From the NCBI GenBank assembly GCA_050952845.1, contig JBMNLP010000001.1:3038001-3102000 (forward strand): a stretch of 64,000 nt of DNA. Direction: 5' to 3'. Below, one piece after another: positions 43,626 through 52,399 of the stretch. Source of the stretch: JAGVSV01 sp050952845 (GTDB lineage: Bacteria; Bacillota; Clostridia; Christensenellales; Aristaeellaceae). The position numbers and the translations under genes are program-made. A model generated the notes under the pieces. That model was not told the origin of the DNA. It saw only the letters and a program-made list of their open reading frames with translations, and did no database searches. Position 1 is the stretch's first letter. Each line of letters starts with the position of its first letter.

Positions 43626-44903
43626 ATGCGCAGAACGTTGTTGTTTCTTCTTGCGGTGGTCATGCTCGCCGGTGCTGCGGTTTTTCCCACATCGGCAGAG
43701 AAGACAACCATCACCATGCTATCTACCAGTGGGCCGACCCTTGATGCCATTGAGGCGGTCGCGGCGGAAATTGAAGAGAAGCTGGGTATTGCCCTGGAGG
43801 TGGAGTTGCGGCCCGATGGTCCCGAGGGCGTGAACTTTGTACGCGCGCGCCTGGCGGCAGGTGAAATGGCGGATTTGTGCCTCTTTAACAGCGGCGCGCT
43901 GCTGTCTACGCTGAACCCCGCGGAAAACTTTGTCGACCTGACCGATATGCCCTACATGGACACTTTCTCGGAAACTTACAAGGAGACGGTAACTGTAGAT
44001 GGGCGCATATATGGCGTGCCCATCGGTTCTTCCTCTGCCGGCGGCTGGCTGTATAATAAAAAGGTATACGAGGAGCTGGGGCTCACCGTGCCTCACACCT
44101 GGGCAGAGCTGATGGAGAACTGCGAAAAGGTGAAGGAAGCCGGCAAAGTTGCCGTCATCGCTTCCTTCAGCAACCTGTGGACCAGCCAGCTGATCCTGCT
44201 GGGCGATTTTTATAACGTGCAGCTGGCCAACCCCAATTTCGCAGCGGATTATAACGTCAACAAAGCCAAGTACGCTACCGACCCCGCTGCCTTCCGCGCT
44301 TTTGAAAAAATGCGCGAGGTGCGTGACCGGGGTTTCTTTAACGAAGATTATAATACCAACACCTATGATTATGCATTGCAGATGCTGGTGGAAGGCACGG
44401 GCGTGCACTATCCCATGCTGACCAGCGCCCTCACCAACATTTATAAAAACTATGGCCGCGAAGCCGTCGACAACATCGGCGTGTTCGGCCAGCCTGGTGA
44501 TGACGCCGAAAACCATGGCTTGACGGTGTGGCTGCCCAGCAGCTTCTATGTGTACAAGAAAAACGACAATGTAGATGCGGCGCTGGAGTGGATCAACTAC
44601 TATCTGTCCCCCGAAGCCAGGGAGATCTTTTCGTCCCATGTCCTGCCTGACGGCCCCTATGTGATCGATGGTGCCGAACTGCCGGACGATGCATATGCCG
44701 GCGTGAAAGAAATGGTGCCTTACTTCGAACAGGGCAGGACGTCCCCCGCGCTGGAGTTCCTGACTGCTGTGAAGGGTCCCAACAGCGCTGCGCTCTGCGT
44801 GGAAACCATGGGCGGTACGCGCGGCGCCGAGGAATGCGCCGAACTGTACGATGCCGACATTGAAAAACAAGCCAAGCAGCTGGGCTTGCCCGGCTGGGAC
44901 TAA
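43626..44903 (+). CDS. Extracellular solute-binding protein family 1 (sugar)
   Basis: 425 residues, typical length. Signal peptide RRTLLFLLAVVMLAGAAVFP then TSAEK, again without a lipobox Cys. It has family features TTITMLSTSGPTLDAIEAV, GRIYGVPIGSSSAGGWLYNK, YEELGLTVPHTWAELMENC and a C-terminal AALEWINYYLSPEAREIF. It is the first gene of an importer operon with two permeases. The ligand is a sugar by family; I cannot name which. Confidence 0.9.
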   Translation: MRRTLLFLLAVVMLAGAAVFPTSAEKTTITMLSTSGPTLDAIEAVAAEIEEKLGIALEVELRPDGPEGVNFVRARLAAGEMADLCLFNSGALLSTLNPAENFVDLTDMPYMDTFSETYKETVTVDGRIYGVPIGSSSAGGWLYNKKVYEELGLTVPHTWAELMENCEKVKEAGKVAVIASFSNLWTSQLILLGDFYNVQLANPNFAADYNVNKAKYATDPAAFRAFEKMREVRDRGFFNEDYNTNTYDYALQMLVEGTGVHYPMLTSALTNIYKNYGREAVDNIGVFGQPGDDAENHGLTVWLPSSFYVYKKNDNVDAALEWINYYLSPEAREIFSSHVLPDGPYVIDGAELPDDAYAGVKEMVPYFEQGRTSPALEFLTAVKGPNSAALCVETMGGTRGAEECAELYDADIEKQAKQLGLPGWD

Positions 44904-44925
44904 AAAGGCTGGTTTCTGCGCGCTC

Positions 44926-44946
44926 CGCCGCCCCCATGGGGCGGCG
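44926..44946 (+). terminator. GC-rich stem-loop between binding-protein and permease genes
   Basis: CGCCGCCCC (44926-44934), loop of three bases, GGGGCGGCG (44938-44946). No T-run. Same position as the hairpin at 23709 in the other ABC operon, so probably an expression-balancing element. Confidence 0.65.
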
Positions 44947-44994
44947 CGGGCGCGTTGTTCAGTTTATTCATCTGTCCATTAAGAGGTGACATCA

Positions 44995-45864
44995 TTGCCC
45001 AAACAGCTTCGGAAGACGTATTCATCCTGGTTCCTGGTGCCGGTGGGCATCGTGTTTTTCATGCTGTTTCTGCTGCCCACCATTATGTCGTTTTTCTTCT
45101 CCCTGACCACCTGGACGCTGACCAGCTGGACTTTTACAGGCTTTGATAACCTGCGCATGTTTTTCCGGGAAATGGCGCTGCGCGTCGCTTTCCGCAACAC
45201 CCTGGTGCATGCGGTGCTGTCCAGTGGGTCCAAGGTGGTGCTGGGGCTGGTATTCGGGGCGATCCTGTCGTCCAGCTATCTGCGCACGCGCAATTTTCTG
45301 CGCTCAGTGCTGTATTTCCCCAACCTGATCAGCACGCTGGCGGTGGGCATTACGTTTAAATCCCTCATGCACCCCACCCGCGGGCTCATCAACGCCGGGC
45401 TGGCAGCCATTGGCATCGCCGGGCCGGACTGGCTGGGCAACCCCAACTTAGCGCTGTATTCGGTGATTCTTGTCAACCTGTGGAAGGGCGTGGGCGTGGC
45501 GACGGTGATCTACATCGCCGGCATCATGTCCATCCCCGAGCAGTATTATGAAGCGCTGTCCATTGACGGCGGCAACACCTGGCACAGGTTTTTCTATATC
45601 ACGCTGCCGCTGTGCCGACCGGCCATGAACTCTGTGGTGATGCTGTCGTTTATTGGCGGTCTGCGCACGTTTGACCTCACCTGGATCATGACAGCTGGCG
45701 GACCGGGCTTTGCCTCGGAGCTGTTGGCGTCCATTGTATACAAGCAGTATTCAGAAGGCTATTATGGCTTGGCGACCATGGGCAATTTGCTGATGTTCCT
45801 GCTGATATCGGCTGTGGCTTTCCCGCTGTACTATGTGATCACCAGGCGGGAGGTGGACCTGTAA
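44995..45864 (+). CDS. Sugar ABC transporter permease (MalF/UgpA type)
   Basis: 289 residues from TTG 44995, which has GAGG 8 bases upstream; a GTG at 44986 overlaps the ribosome site. Six helices are visible (FLVPVGIVFFMLFLLPTIMS at the start), and the EAA loop is YEALSIDGGNTWHRFFYITL. Partner of the next permease, which starts at its stop codon (TAATG). Confidence 0.9.
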   Translation: MPKQLRKTYSSWFLVPVGIVFFMLFLLPTIMSFFFSLTTWTLTSWTFTGFDNLRMFFREMALRVAFRNTLVHAVLSSGSKVVLGLVFGAILSSSYLRTRNFLRSVLYFPNLISTLAVGITFKSLMHPTRGLINAGLAAIGIAGPDWLGNPNLALYSVILVNLWKGVGVATVIYIAGIMSIPEQYYEALSIDGGNTWHRFFYITLPLCRPAMNSVVMLSFIGGLRTFDLTWIMTAGGPGFASELLASIVYKQYSEGYYGLATMGNLLMFLLISAVAFPLYYVITRREVDL

Positions 45865-46718
45865 TGACCGACCACCAACCCGTGACAGGCTGGCGCTCAA
45901 CCAAACGTGCCATCGCGGAAGCCATGGCGCTGTTCGTGGCAGCAGTGCTGTACCTGGTGCCCTTTTATTTTGTCATCATCAACTCGTTCAAAACCCGCGG
46001 GGAGGCGGCTCAGATGAATATCGCCTGGCCCACGGAGTTTCGGATTGTGGAAAACTACCGGGAAGTGTTGACGGCTAACAAAGGCATTGTGATTCGCGCC
46101 TTTTATAATTCCACGGTGATTACGCTGTGCTCCATTGTGATGATGATCGTTGTGTGCTCCATGGCCGGCTATGTGTTGCATCGCAAGCGCGACAGAGTCG
46201 GTGTGGTTGCCAACTTCATTGTGCTCACAGGGTTGATGATCCCGCCGGCTATTGTACCCACCATCTGGGTCATGCGTGGCATAGGCATATACAAAACCCT
46301 CTGGGGCATGGTGCTGGTGGAGGTGGCATTGAACTGCTCGTTTGCCTGCATCCTCTATCGGGGGCATACCGCCACCATCCCCCGGGAAATTGACGAGGCT
46401 GCTATCATCGACGGCTGCTCGCCCCAGCGCCTGTTCTGGCAGGTGATTTTTCCGCTGATGAAGCCGGTCACAGCCACGGTGATCGTGATGTCCTCTGTGA
46501 CGATATTCAATGATTTTGTTAATCCCCTCTATTTCCTGCCCGGCGCCCGCAACGCCACCGTACAGCTGACGCTGCATATCTTCAACAGCCAGTACAGCAG
46601 CGACTGGAACCTGTTGTTCGCCGACGTCATGCTGATTACGCTGCCGCCGCTGATCCTGTTCATTTTCTTCAACAAGCGCATCGTGTCCGGCATGGTGGCA
46701 GGGGCGATTAAGGGGTAA
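45864..46718 (+). CDS. Sugar ABC transporter permease (MalG/UgpE type)
   Basis: 284 residues. Starts MTDHQPVTGWRSTKR, with helices from residue ~18 and EAA loop DEAAIIDGCSPQRLFWQVIF. It ends the operon. As in the other importer, the ATPase is not encoded here. The spacer after it contains the end of a family B repeat and then the IS element. Confidence 0.92.
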   Translation: MTDHQPVTGWRSTKRAIAEAMALFVAAVLYLVPFYFVIINSFKTRGEAAQMNIAWPTEFRIVENYREVLTANKGIVIRAFYNSTVITLCSIVMMIVVCSMAGYVLHRKRDRVGVVANFIVLTGLMIPPAIVPTIWVMRGIGIYKTLWGMVLVEVALNCSFACILYRGHTATIPREIDEAAIIDGCSPQRLFWQVIFPLMKPVTATVIVMSSVTIFNDFVNPLYFLPGARNATVQLTLHIFNSQYSSDWNLLFADVMLITLPPLILFIFFNKRIVSGMVAGAIKG

Positions 46719-46790
46719 TACAGAGCTTTATCTGCTGCCCTGCACTCATTCATCAGGGAGACTGCGCTTCGCTCAGATCGAGAAATGCTT

Positions 46791-46822
46791 CGACTGCGTC
46801 ATGATAAGTAAATTTGCTCTAA
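46791..46822 (+). repeat. Right-end remnant of repeat family B
   Basis: CGACTGCGTCATGATAAGTA then AATTTGCTCTAA matches the last ~32 bases of family B with two changes. The rest of the element is gone. The IS element begins 3 bases further on. Confidence 0.75.
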
Positions 46823-46824
46823 TG

Positions 46825-48690
46825 TTGGTTAGGGTGTCAAAAGTAATTCATTAACTGCTCATCGCCTCGGCGGCACTGCTATCAAAATCCTGCAAGGGAA
46901 TCCTATAAGGAGCTTGAAAAACGTTGAAATTTCAACATTTTCTCCCTTAATATGATATAATAGATATATATTAAAGGAGGCGTTTTCATGGCTTTTGTAA
47001 CGAATTCCAATCAACAATTTAATTTCAATGATCCTCTTTACGGCTTAACAGAAAGAGAAAAGAAGTATTTGGAGAAATCCTGGGCAGTAGGCTTCTACAA
47101 ATTGATTTTCTCATCCATAAATGAAGAAAGATTTAAAGATCTCTACAGCAGTACCCCTGCAAGCCGTCCCAATACACCGGTGAATGTGATTTTCGGTGCT
47201 TTGATTCTGAAAGAACTCTTTGCTTTAACCGATGATGAGTTGATTGAACGGATGATGTTTGACATGCTTTTTCAACATGCTCTTGGTACCGGTAGTTTTG
47301 AAGAACAACCTGTTAGTGATCGAACCTTTAGCCGTTTTAGAGAAAGACTCTACAACTATGAGATAGAAACCGGTCGAGATCTTGTCCAAGAAGAAATGGA
47401 GGCTTTAGCGGATTCCTTTGCTTCTTTTAGTGGAGTGAATCGTTCTATCCGAAGGATGGATAGCCTTATGGTCGCATCCAACTGTAAAAAAATGTCACGA
47501 TTGGAAATCATGTACACTTGTGTTGCGAATATGGTGAAGCGCATGAAGAAACAAGACGAACTCATATCGGATCAATACAAGCACTATTTAGAAGAGGATG
47601 ATGTCAATAAAATTATTTATCACCGCAGGAGCGATGGTTTAGAAGAGCGTCTTCAAGAAGTCATCCATGACGGTGTAAATTTAAGCAAGCAAGTTCCGGA
47701 TTCTCTTTATGATAGTTCGGAGTTTCGTCTTCTCCAAAGAGTTTTAAGAGAGCAAACGGAATCAACACCGAACGGTCCAAAACCTAAAGATAAAGCTCAA
47801 ATCAAAACTGATAGTTTGCAAAATCCATCGGATCCGGATGCGACTTACCGTAAAAAGGCCGGAAAAGATCACAAAGGTTACACTGCAAATATTGTTGAGT
47901 TGAGTCCGAATGAAGGACCCAACTACATAACGCATTACGATTTAAAGCCGAATACCTATTCCGATCAATCCTTTGCGGAAGACATCATAGAAAACCTAGG
48001 ACAGCAAGAAGATGAGCTGATCCTTATTGTAGATGGCGCCTTTGGAAGTGAAGATATAAAATCCGCGGCCAAAGACAATAACATTCAACTATTGACAACA
48101 GCCTTAATAGGAAAAACACCGGAACCGATTCTGAGTGAATTTCAAATAGACGAAGAACAAGGGAAAGTCTTAAGCTGCCCGGGAGGTAAAGAGCCGATCA
48201 AGACCACCTACTACCCTAAAACAGGCATGTATCGAGCCGTATTTCAAAAGACAGACTGTGCAAATTGCCCATATCGTACGAACTGCTCTATGAAAGAACA
48301 GAAGAAAAGCAACGTTGTTTCAATCACAAGCAAAACAATTGCGAGAGCCAAACAAGTGATTCATATGGGGAGTCAAGCATACAAAGAATTTGCAAAGAAA
48401 CGGAACGGTATAGAAGGAATTCCCTCCCTACTTCGCAGACGCTATGATATAGATCATGTGCCTGTGAGGGGGTTAGTACGCCTAAAAACCTGGTTGGGAT
48501 TTAAGATTGGGGCGATTAATAGCAAAAGGCTATTGAAAAGCGTGCAAGAACCCATAAAATGCAGTTAATATAGAGATCTATATCGACGGATTCCTTTATT
48601 TTATTTAAATCCAACTAGATACTGAACACCATACACTAAAGGGTGCTTTTAAGGTGGGTTCTAAACCTATGCTTTTGACACCCTAACCAA
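46825..48690 (+). mobile_element. IS1182-family insertion sequence, complete (1866 bp)
   Basis: Perfect 19-bp terminal inverted repeats TTGGTTAGGGTGTCAAAAG (46825-46843) and its complement (48672-48690) flank one intact transposase gene. A TG flanks both ends, and no longer target duplication is seen. Base composition is far more AT-rich than the host DNA, which points to a recent arrival. It lies between a family B end and a family A end. Confidence 0.92.
46988..48568 (+). CDS. IS1182-family transposase
   Basis: 526 residues, intact. The N-terminal part (FNDPLYGLTEREKKYLEK, RPNTPVNVIFGALILKELF) is the conserved IS1182/IS5-superfamily helical domain. DDE-type acidic residues are likely in LILIVDGAFGSEDI and in the C-terminal RNGIEGIPSLLRRRYDIDHV region (Glu). 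Between them is a Cys cluster (CANCPYRTNC), usual for this family. Ribosome site AAAGGAGG lies before ATG 46988. Codon use is AT-rich, unlike the neighbours. Confidence 0.93.
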   Translation: MAFVTNSNQQFNFNDPLYGLTEREKKYLEKSWAVGFYKLIFSSINEERFKDLYSSTPASRPNTPVNVIFGALILKELFALTDDELIERMMFDMLFQHALGTGSFEEQPVSDRTFSRFRERLYNYEIETGRDLVQEEMEALADSFASFSGVNRSIRRMDSLMVASNCKKMSRLEIMYTCVANMVKRMKKQDELISDQYKHYLEEDDVNKIIYHRRSDGLEERLQEVIHDGVNLSKQVPDSLYDSSEFRLLQRVLREQTESTPNGPKPKDKAQIKTDSLQNPSDPDATYRKKAGKDHKGYTANIVELSPNEGPNYITHYDLKPNTYSDQSFAEDIIENLGQQEDELILIVDGAFGSEDIKSAAKDNNIQLLTTALIGKTPEPILSEFQIDEEQGKVLSCPGGKEPIKTTYYPKTGMYRAVFQKTDCANCPYRTNCSMKEQKKSNVVSITSKTIARAKQVIHMGSQAYKEFAKKRNGIEGIPSLLRRRYDIDHVPVRGLVRLKTWLGFKIGAINSKRLLKSVQEPIKCS

Positions 48691-48706
48691 TGTTTGGAGT
48701 TGGTAT
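48691..48706 (+). repeat. Right-end remnant of repeat family A
   Basis: TGTTTGGAGTTGGTAT is identical to the terminus of family A copies. It directly follows the IS right end. With the family B remnant left of the IS, it shows that both repeat families were here before the IS landed. Confidence 0.75.
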
Positions 48707-48728
48707 TAGATTTTGCCGACGAAGGATG

Positions 48729-48758
48729 TTGACAGCGAAAAAAAGCTCATGGTACACT
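48729..48758 (+). promoter_or_regulatory. Sigma-A type promoter
   Basis: TTGACA (48729-48734), 18 bases, TACACT (48753-48758), 41 bases before the next start codon. Confidence 0.75.
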
Positions 48759-48799
48759 GGATTTGTTCATAAACACAGGACATGAAGGAGGGAATTCTG

Positions 48800-49501
48800 A
48801 TGAAAAAGAGACTGATTGCGCTGTTTGCCGCTGTGTTGATGGTGGCCATGTTGGTGCCTGCCGCGCTTGCCGCCGGGCAGATGACGCTGGAGAAGGAAGC
48901 CTTTCTGGTGTTGCCTTCCTATGGCACCACCGTATACGGATATTACTTCGCTGAGATTCAAAATACCGGCGATACTGCGCTGAAGCTGCAGGACGCCGTG
49001 CTGATCCTCAAGGGCAAGGAAGGCGATGAGCTGAAAAAGCGGGAATGGTTCAGCTCTTATCCGCAGGTGATCAACCCGGGTGAGAGCGCCTACATATCGG
49101 TCTATGACTATTTGGATACCGAGGAAGCAAAAGACGAGATCACAAGCTATTCCTTCGATATCAAGGGTTCCACAAAATTCTACCTGAAAACCACCCGATA
49201 CGCTACAGCGGATGCGGCGTACCAGTTGGAGCAAGGGTCTTATTCCAACAGAGCGTATGTAACGGCTGTTATCAAAAATGAAACCGGTGCACCCTGCTAC
49301 AACCCCAGCGCTGTTGTTGTGCTGCGCGATGCCGAGAGCGAGCTGTTGTATGTTGACTCCACGACGCTGTATGGGGCGGGCATTCCGGCCGGTGGCGAAA
49401 TTCTGGTGCGCGTGGAAGTCAACAGCGCCATTGTCGATCACTTTGTCGATCAGGGCATTGAGCCCGCCTCTGTCGAGGTATTGGCATATACGGAGGAGTA
49501 A
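48800..49501 (+). CDS. Exported protein of unknown function (FxLYD-like domains)
   Basis: 233 residues. Ribosome site GAAGGAGGG lies before ATG 48800. Signal peptide KKRLIALFAAVLMVAMLVPA then ALAAG. The mature part looks like two beta-sandwich modules of the FxLYD/DUF4352 sort (GYYFAEIQNTGDTALKLQDA and NRAYVTAVIKNETGAPCYNP), each followed by a charged turn and an LxxG(E) strand. No catalytic residues are seen. The TAA stop (49499-49501) shares its last A with the first base of a family A repeat. Confidence 0.75.
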   Translation: MKKRLIALFAAVLMVAMLVPAALAAGQMTLEKEAFLVLPSYGTTVYGYYFAEIQNTGDTALKLQDAVLILKGKEGDELKKREWFSSYPQVINPGESAYISVYDYLDTEEAKDEITSYSFDIKGSTKFYLKTTRYATADAAYQLEQGSYSNRAYVTAVIKNETGAPCYNPSAVVVLRDAESELLYVDSTTLYGAGIPAGGEILVRVEVNSAIVDHFVDQGIEPASVEVLAYTEE

Positions 49502-49662
49502 TACCAACTCCAAACATGAACGCATCGTTGTGCGGGGTCTTTTGCCTTGCAGCTTCGTTGGCTGCGCGGTCAGCGTAGCAGCGCTACGCTTCCCTCGTCT
49601 GCTCCTCGCTGCAAGGCAAAATCCCTCGTCCCTTTGGATGCATTCATGTTTTATGTCAGTAT
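49501..49662 (-). repeat. Repeat family A, copy 4 (162 bp), inverted and most diverged
   Basis: Same 162-bp length in the opposite orientation, ends ATACCAACTCCAAACATGAA and ATGTTTTATGTCAGTAT. The central hairpin reads GTAGCAGCGCTAC (49575-49587) in the same strand sense as the direct copies, so the 3-base loop is inverted relative to the stem in this copy. Confidence 0.88.
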
Positions 49663-49686
49663 AAATAAAAGACGAGGTGTTGGTTT

Positions 49687-50616
49687 GTGCTGTTCTTCTC
49701 TGTAGCTGATCCGTCATATGGTTGTTTTGCTAAAGATCCTTGTGTGGTGTCTCTGAACGGAACGACTTATCTGTACTACTCAAAGCCAGTGATTAAAAAT
49801 GGAAAGCCGGCGGCTTACCGTATCGGAATTGCCTCAAGCGATAATTTGGATGACTGGTATGAATGCGGTGAGTTGGCTCCAGAGCAAAAAGCGGAAGGCA
49901 ATGGTATCTGTGCGCCTGGGGCCATCGTAATAGACGGCGTGCTTCACCTCTTTTATCAGAGCTATGGTCAGTTTCCTAAAGACCATATATGCCATGCGGT
50001 ATCCACAGATGGCATCCGGTTTTATCGCGACGAGAGCAACCCTGTTATGATCCCGGAAGGAAGCTGGAACAATCACCGCGCAATCGATGCCGATGTTGTT
50101 CAGTTTCATGACGAGCTGTTTTTGTATTGGGCAACGCGCGATCCTGAAGGAAAAACGCAAATGCTCGGCGTTTCAACGGCATCGATCAACAGTAGCTTTC
50201 AAAGGGAAGACTGGCATCAGCGCTGTGACGGTCCTATATTAAAGCCGGAATTGGAATGGGAAAAGAACTGCATTGAGGCGCCGGCGTCCATCGTGCATAA
50301 CGGAAAGGTCTATCTGTTCTATGCGGGAGCTTACAATTGTTCGCCGCAGCAAATCGGATGTGCTGTCAGCGATGATGGCATCCGTTTTTCCAGACTATTT
50401 AACACGCCCTTGCTGCCAAACGGGAAGCCTGGTTCATGGAATGCCAGTGAATCCGGGCATCCTTATGTGTGGCGGGACCCACTGGGTGCGTATCACCTGT
50501 TTTATCAGGGGAGCCCGGACCATGGCCACACCTGGCTGATTAGCAGAGCGAGGTTGGCTTTTTCAGAAGAAGGCATGCCTATCATACTCGCAAACGATCG
50601 CATCAGCGCGCATTAG
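49687..50616 (+). CDS. Five-bladed beta-propeller glycosidase (GH43/GH32-like)
   Basis: 309 residues, no signal peptide. Start GTG 49687 with GAGGTG 8 bases upstream. The repeated propeller-blade pattern is clear: KDPCVVSLNGTTYLYYS, GICAPGAIVIDGVLHLFYQS, AIDADVVQFHDELFLYWATR, IEAPASIVHNGKVYLFYAGA, ESGHPYVWRDPLGAYHLFYQ. Asp and Glu in KDP and IEAP are good candidates for the general-base and general-acid positions of GH43-like enzymes. Substrate unknown. Its TAG stop is the terminal TTAG of family B copy 2. Confidence 0.8.
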   Translation: MLFFSVADPSYGCFAKDPCVVSLNGTTYLYYSKPVIKNGKPAAYRIGIASSDNLDDWYECGELAPEQKAEGNGICAPGAIVIDGVLHLFYQSYGQFPKDHICHAVSTDGIRFYRDESNPVMIPEGSWNNHRAIDADVVQFHDELFLYWATRDPEGKTQMLGVSTASINSSFQREDWHQRCDGPILKPELEWEKNCIEAPASIVHNGKVYLFYAGAYNCSPQQIGCAVSDDGIRFSRLFNTPLLPNGKPGSWNASESGHPYVWRDPLGAYHLFYQGSPDHGHTWLISRARLAFSEEGMPIILANDRISAH

Positions 50617-50887
50617 AGTAAATTTACTTATCATGTCGCAGTCGCAGACTTGTCTTTTTGCCTCTGGCTGTGTCGCTGTTCACTTGACGTAGCGCTGCTA
50701 CGCCTGTGTTCACGAGACGCAATTCGCCATAGTCGATTTCTACGCACGCGTGGCTCACTTGAAATTTCCGTGGCTCATTGGGCAGACGGTTCGCTTCATC
50801 CCGCACAGCGGGCGCTCGCCCCTGCCCCTTGCCAGCGACAAAAATCCTACGCTGTTTTGTGCGCCATGATTGCGTAATTTGCTCTAA
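50613..50887 (-). repeat. Repeat family B, copy 2 (275 bp), inverted
   Basis: It starts TTAGAGTAAATTTACTTATC and ends GCGTAATTTGCTCTAA. It is the reverse complement of copy 1 with ~10% differences by eye and the same length. The core reads GTAGCGCTGCTAC (50689-50701). One end supplies the stop of the glycosidase, and the other end joins directly to a truncated amidohydrolase gene. Confidence 0.88.
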
Positions 50888-51512
50888 AAGCTTCCCGGAC
50901 ATCGTGGGCTTCGGCACAGTGGACGCGACAGCCGACAATATTGAGGACCAGATCGATGAAATCGCCTCCTTCAGCTTCCGCGGCATCAAAGTTCATCCGC
51001 AGGCACAGCAGTTGCCCCTCGACAGCAAGAAGGCGTTCAGAATTTATAAGAAATGCGAGGAGCTGGGTTTATTCATCTCCTTCCATTCAGGCATACACTG
51101 GTACCGGTTGAAGGATAACCATGTATCGCTGTTCGATGAGGTGGCGTTCAACTTCCCGAACCTGCGTTTCAGCATGGAGCATATCGGCGGCTACAGCTAT
51201 TTTAATGACGCGCTGGCTGTCATGGTCAACAACAAGAAACATGGCCTGCAGCCGCGCGTCTATGCAGGCTGGACATCGATTGCCGGAACCAGAAGCGCCT
51301 GGTCAATTAACGATGAGCAACTGTATGCGCTGCTGGAGCAGACGACGGAAAACAATAGCATTTTCGGTTTGGATTTTCCGTACAACAACAGGGAGAATAC
51401 CTGCAAGGCCATCGAACGCATTCGAGGGCTGGATATCCCGGAGAGTACGAAAGAAAAAATCCTGGGCTTGAATTTTATGCAAGCATTGGGCATGGTGGAG
51501 CCGGCTATCTGA
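50888..51512 (+). pseudogene. Amidohydrolase family protein, 5' end lost at a family B repeat
   Basis: About 207 codons remain, starting in mid-domain with FPDIVGFGTVDATADNIEDQ. The body shows an Amidohydro_2-type metal-dependent TIM barrel: FRGIKVHPQAQQLPLDSKKA, LFISFHSGIHWY (metal His), RFSMEHIGGYSYFNDAL, and the late Asp in NSIFGLDFPYNNRE. The N-terminal ~60-80 residues with the HxH metal motif are absent. The open frame continues into the repeat but without family resemblance or a ribosome site. It is probably dead since the repeat insertion or recombination, yet it is otherwise undamaged, so the event is recent. Confidence 0.82.
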
Positions 51513-51520
51513 ACATGAAA

Positions 51521-51568
51521 TAGAGCATATAATCATGCAAGCATAGCGCACAAAGCTGCGTAGGCTCT
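51521..51568 (+). repeat. Left-end fragment of repeat family B, diverged
   Basis: TAGAGCATATAATCATGCAA then GCATAGCGCACAAAGCTGCG resembles the first ~45 bases of family B (TAGAGCAAATTACGCAATCG, then TAGCACACAAAGCTGCG). It starts 8 bases after the amidohydrolase stop. The remainder is absent. Confidence 0.6.
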
Positions 51569-51607
51569 CTATCCCTGTTATCCCAGGCTGTGTTGCTGCC
51601 AGAGCGG

Positions 51608-51636
51608 TTGACGCACCCTGGGCTTTCCTATACAAT
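51608..51636 (+). promoter_or_regulatory. Sigma-A type promoter of the DUF975 gene
   Basis: TTGACG (51608-51613), 17 bases, TACAAT (51631-51636), 30 bases before the start codon. Confidence 0.75.
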
Positions 51637-51666
51637 GGTTGCAGCAACTGACACGGAGGAGCTGAC

Positions 51667-52353
51667 ATGAGAGAGCGTGCAGCCATTAAAGATGACGCCA
51701 GGCGTTTGCTGAGCGCAAACCGCTGGCGTGCTGTTGCTACCAACCTGGTCATCATGCTGATCCCCATGATCAGCGTGGGGCCCGGCATGCTGTGGATGAT
51801 ATTCCCGAATGTGGGCGTCCGGGCGGGCGGCGCATCGTTTTTGATATATGTGCTGACCATTCTGGTGATGCCGGCGCTGCTGGTGTCAGGCGCCCGGTAT
51901 TTTACGGATTTCTGGCGTGGCACGGCACACCCTGTATCCCGGATATTCGAGCTGCTGACGGAAGGTTTTGTCCGCAAGCTGTTAGGCTACCTGTGGATGA
52001 TGCTGTGGGTGTTCCTGTGGTCGATGCTGTTCATCATCCCCGGCCTCATCAAGGGGCTGGAGTATGCGGCAGTCAGATACATTCTGGCTAACCACCCGAA
52101 CGTTGCGCCGCGGGATGCGCTGAAGCTTTCCATGCGGGTGACGGCGGGGCACAGGCTGGACATCCTGGTGTTTTATCTGAGCTTTTTGGGGTGGGAGCTG
52201 GTTTCGTCTTTTACCATGGGCATTCTGGATATCGTGCATGTGGCGCCATACCGGTCCATCGCAGAAGCCGGGTTCTTTTTGGAGATGATGGAGGAGGCGC
52301 TGGCGGATGGCCGTGTCTCCCAGGATGAGCTGTCGGGCATGGTGTCTGCATGA
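51667..52353 (+). CDS. DUF975 family membrane protein
   Basis: 228 residues with about five hydrophobic helices. It starts with the DUF975 N-terminal pattern IKDDARRLLSANRWRAVATN and contains GLEYAAVRYILANHP, typical of the family. GAGGAG precedes ATG 51667. Function unknown; such proteins sit in the cytoplasmic membrane. uppP follows after 46 bases, perhaps in the same transcript. Confidence 0.85.
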   Translation: MRERAAIKDDARRLLSANRWRAVATNLVIMLIPMISVGPGMLWMIFPNVGVRAGGASFLIYVLTILVMPALLVSGARYFTDFWRGTAHPVSRIFELLTEGFVRKLLGYLWMMLWVFLWSMLFIIPGLIKGLEYAAVRYILANHPNVAPRDALKLSMRVTAGHRLDILVFYLSFLGWELVSSFTMGILDIVHVAPYRSIAEAGFFLEMMEEALADGRVSQDELSGMVSA

Positions 52354-52399
52354 GCCTGTGCACAGCAAGGGTGCGATGCCCTTGGGAGGAACGCTGTCC

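Noticed and set aside
51576..51595. GGGATAACAGGG, 12 bases shared with the I-SceI homing site
   Set aside because: Only part of the 18-bp site, and no homing endonuclease or intron nearby; chance match.
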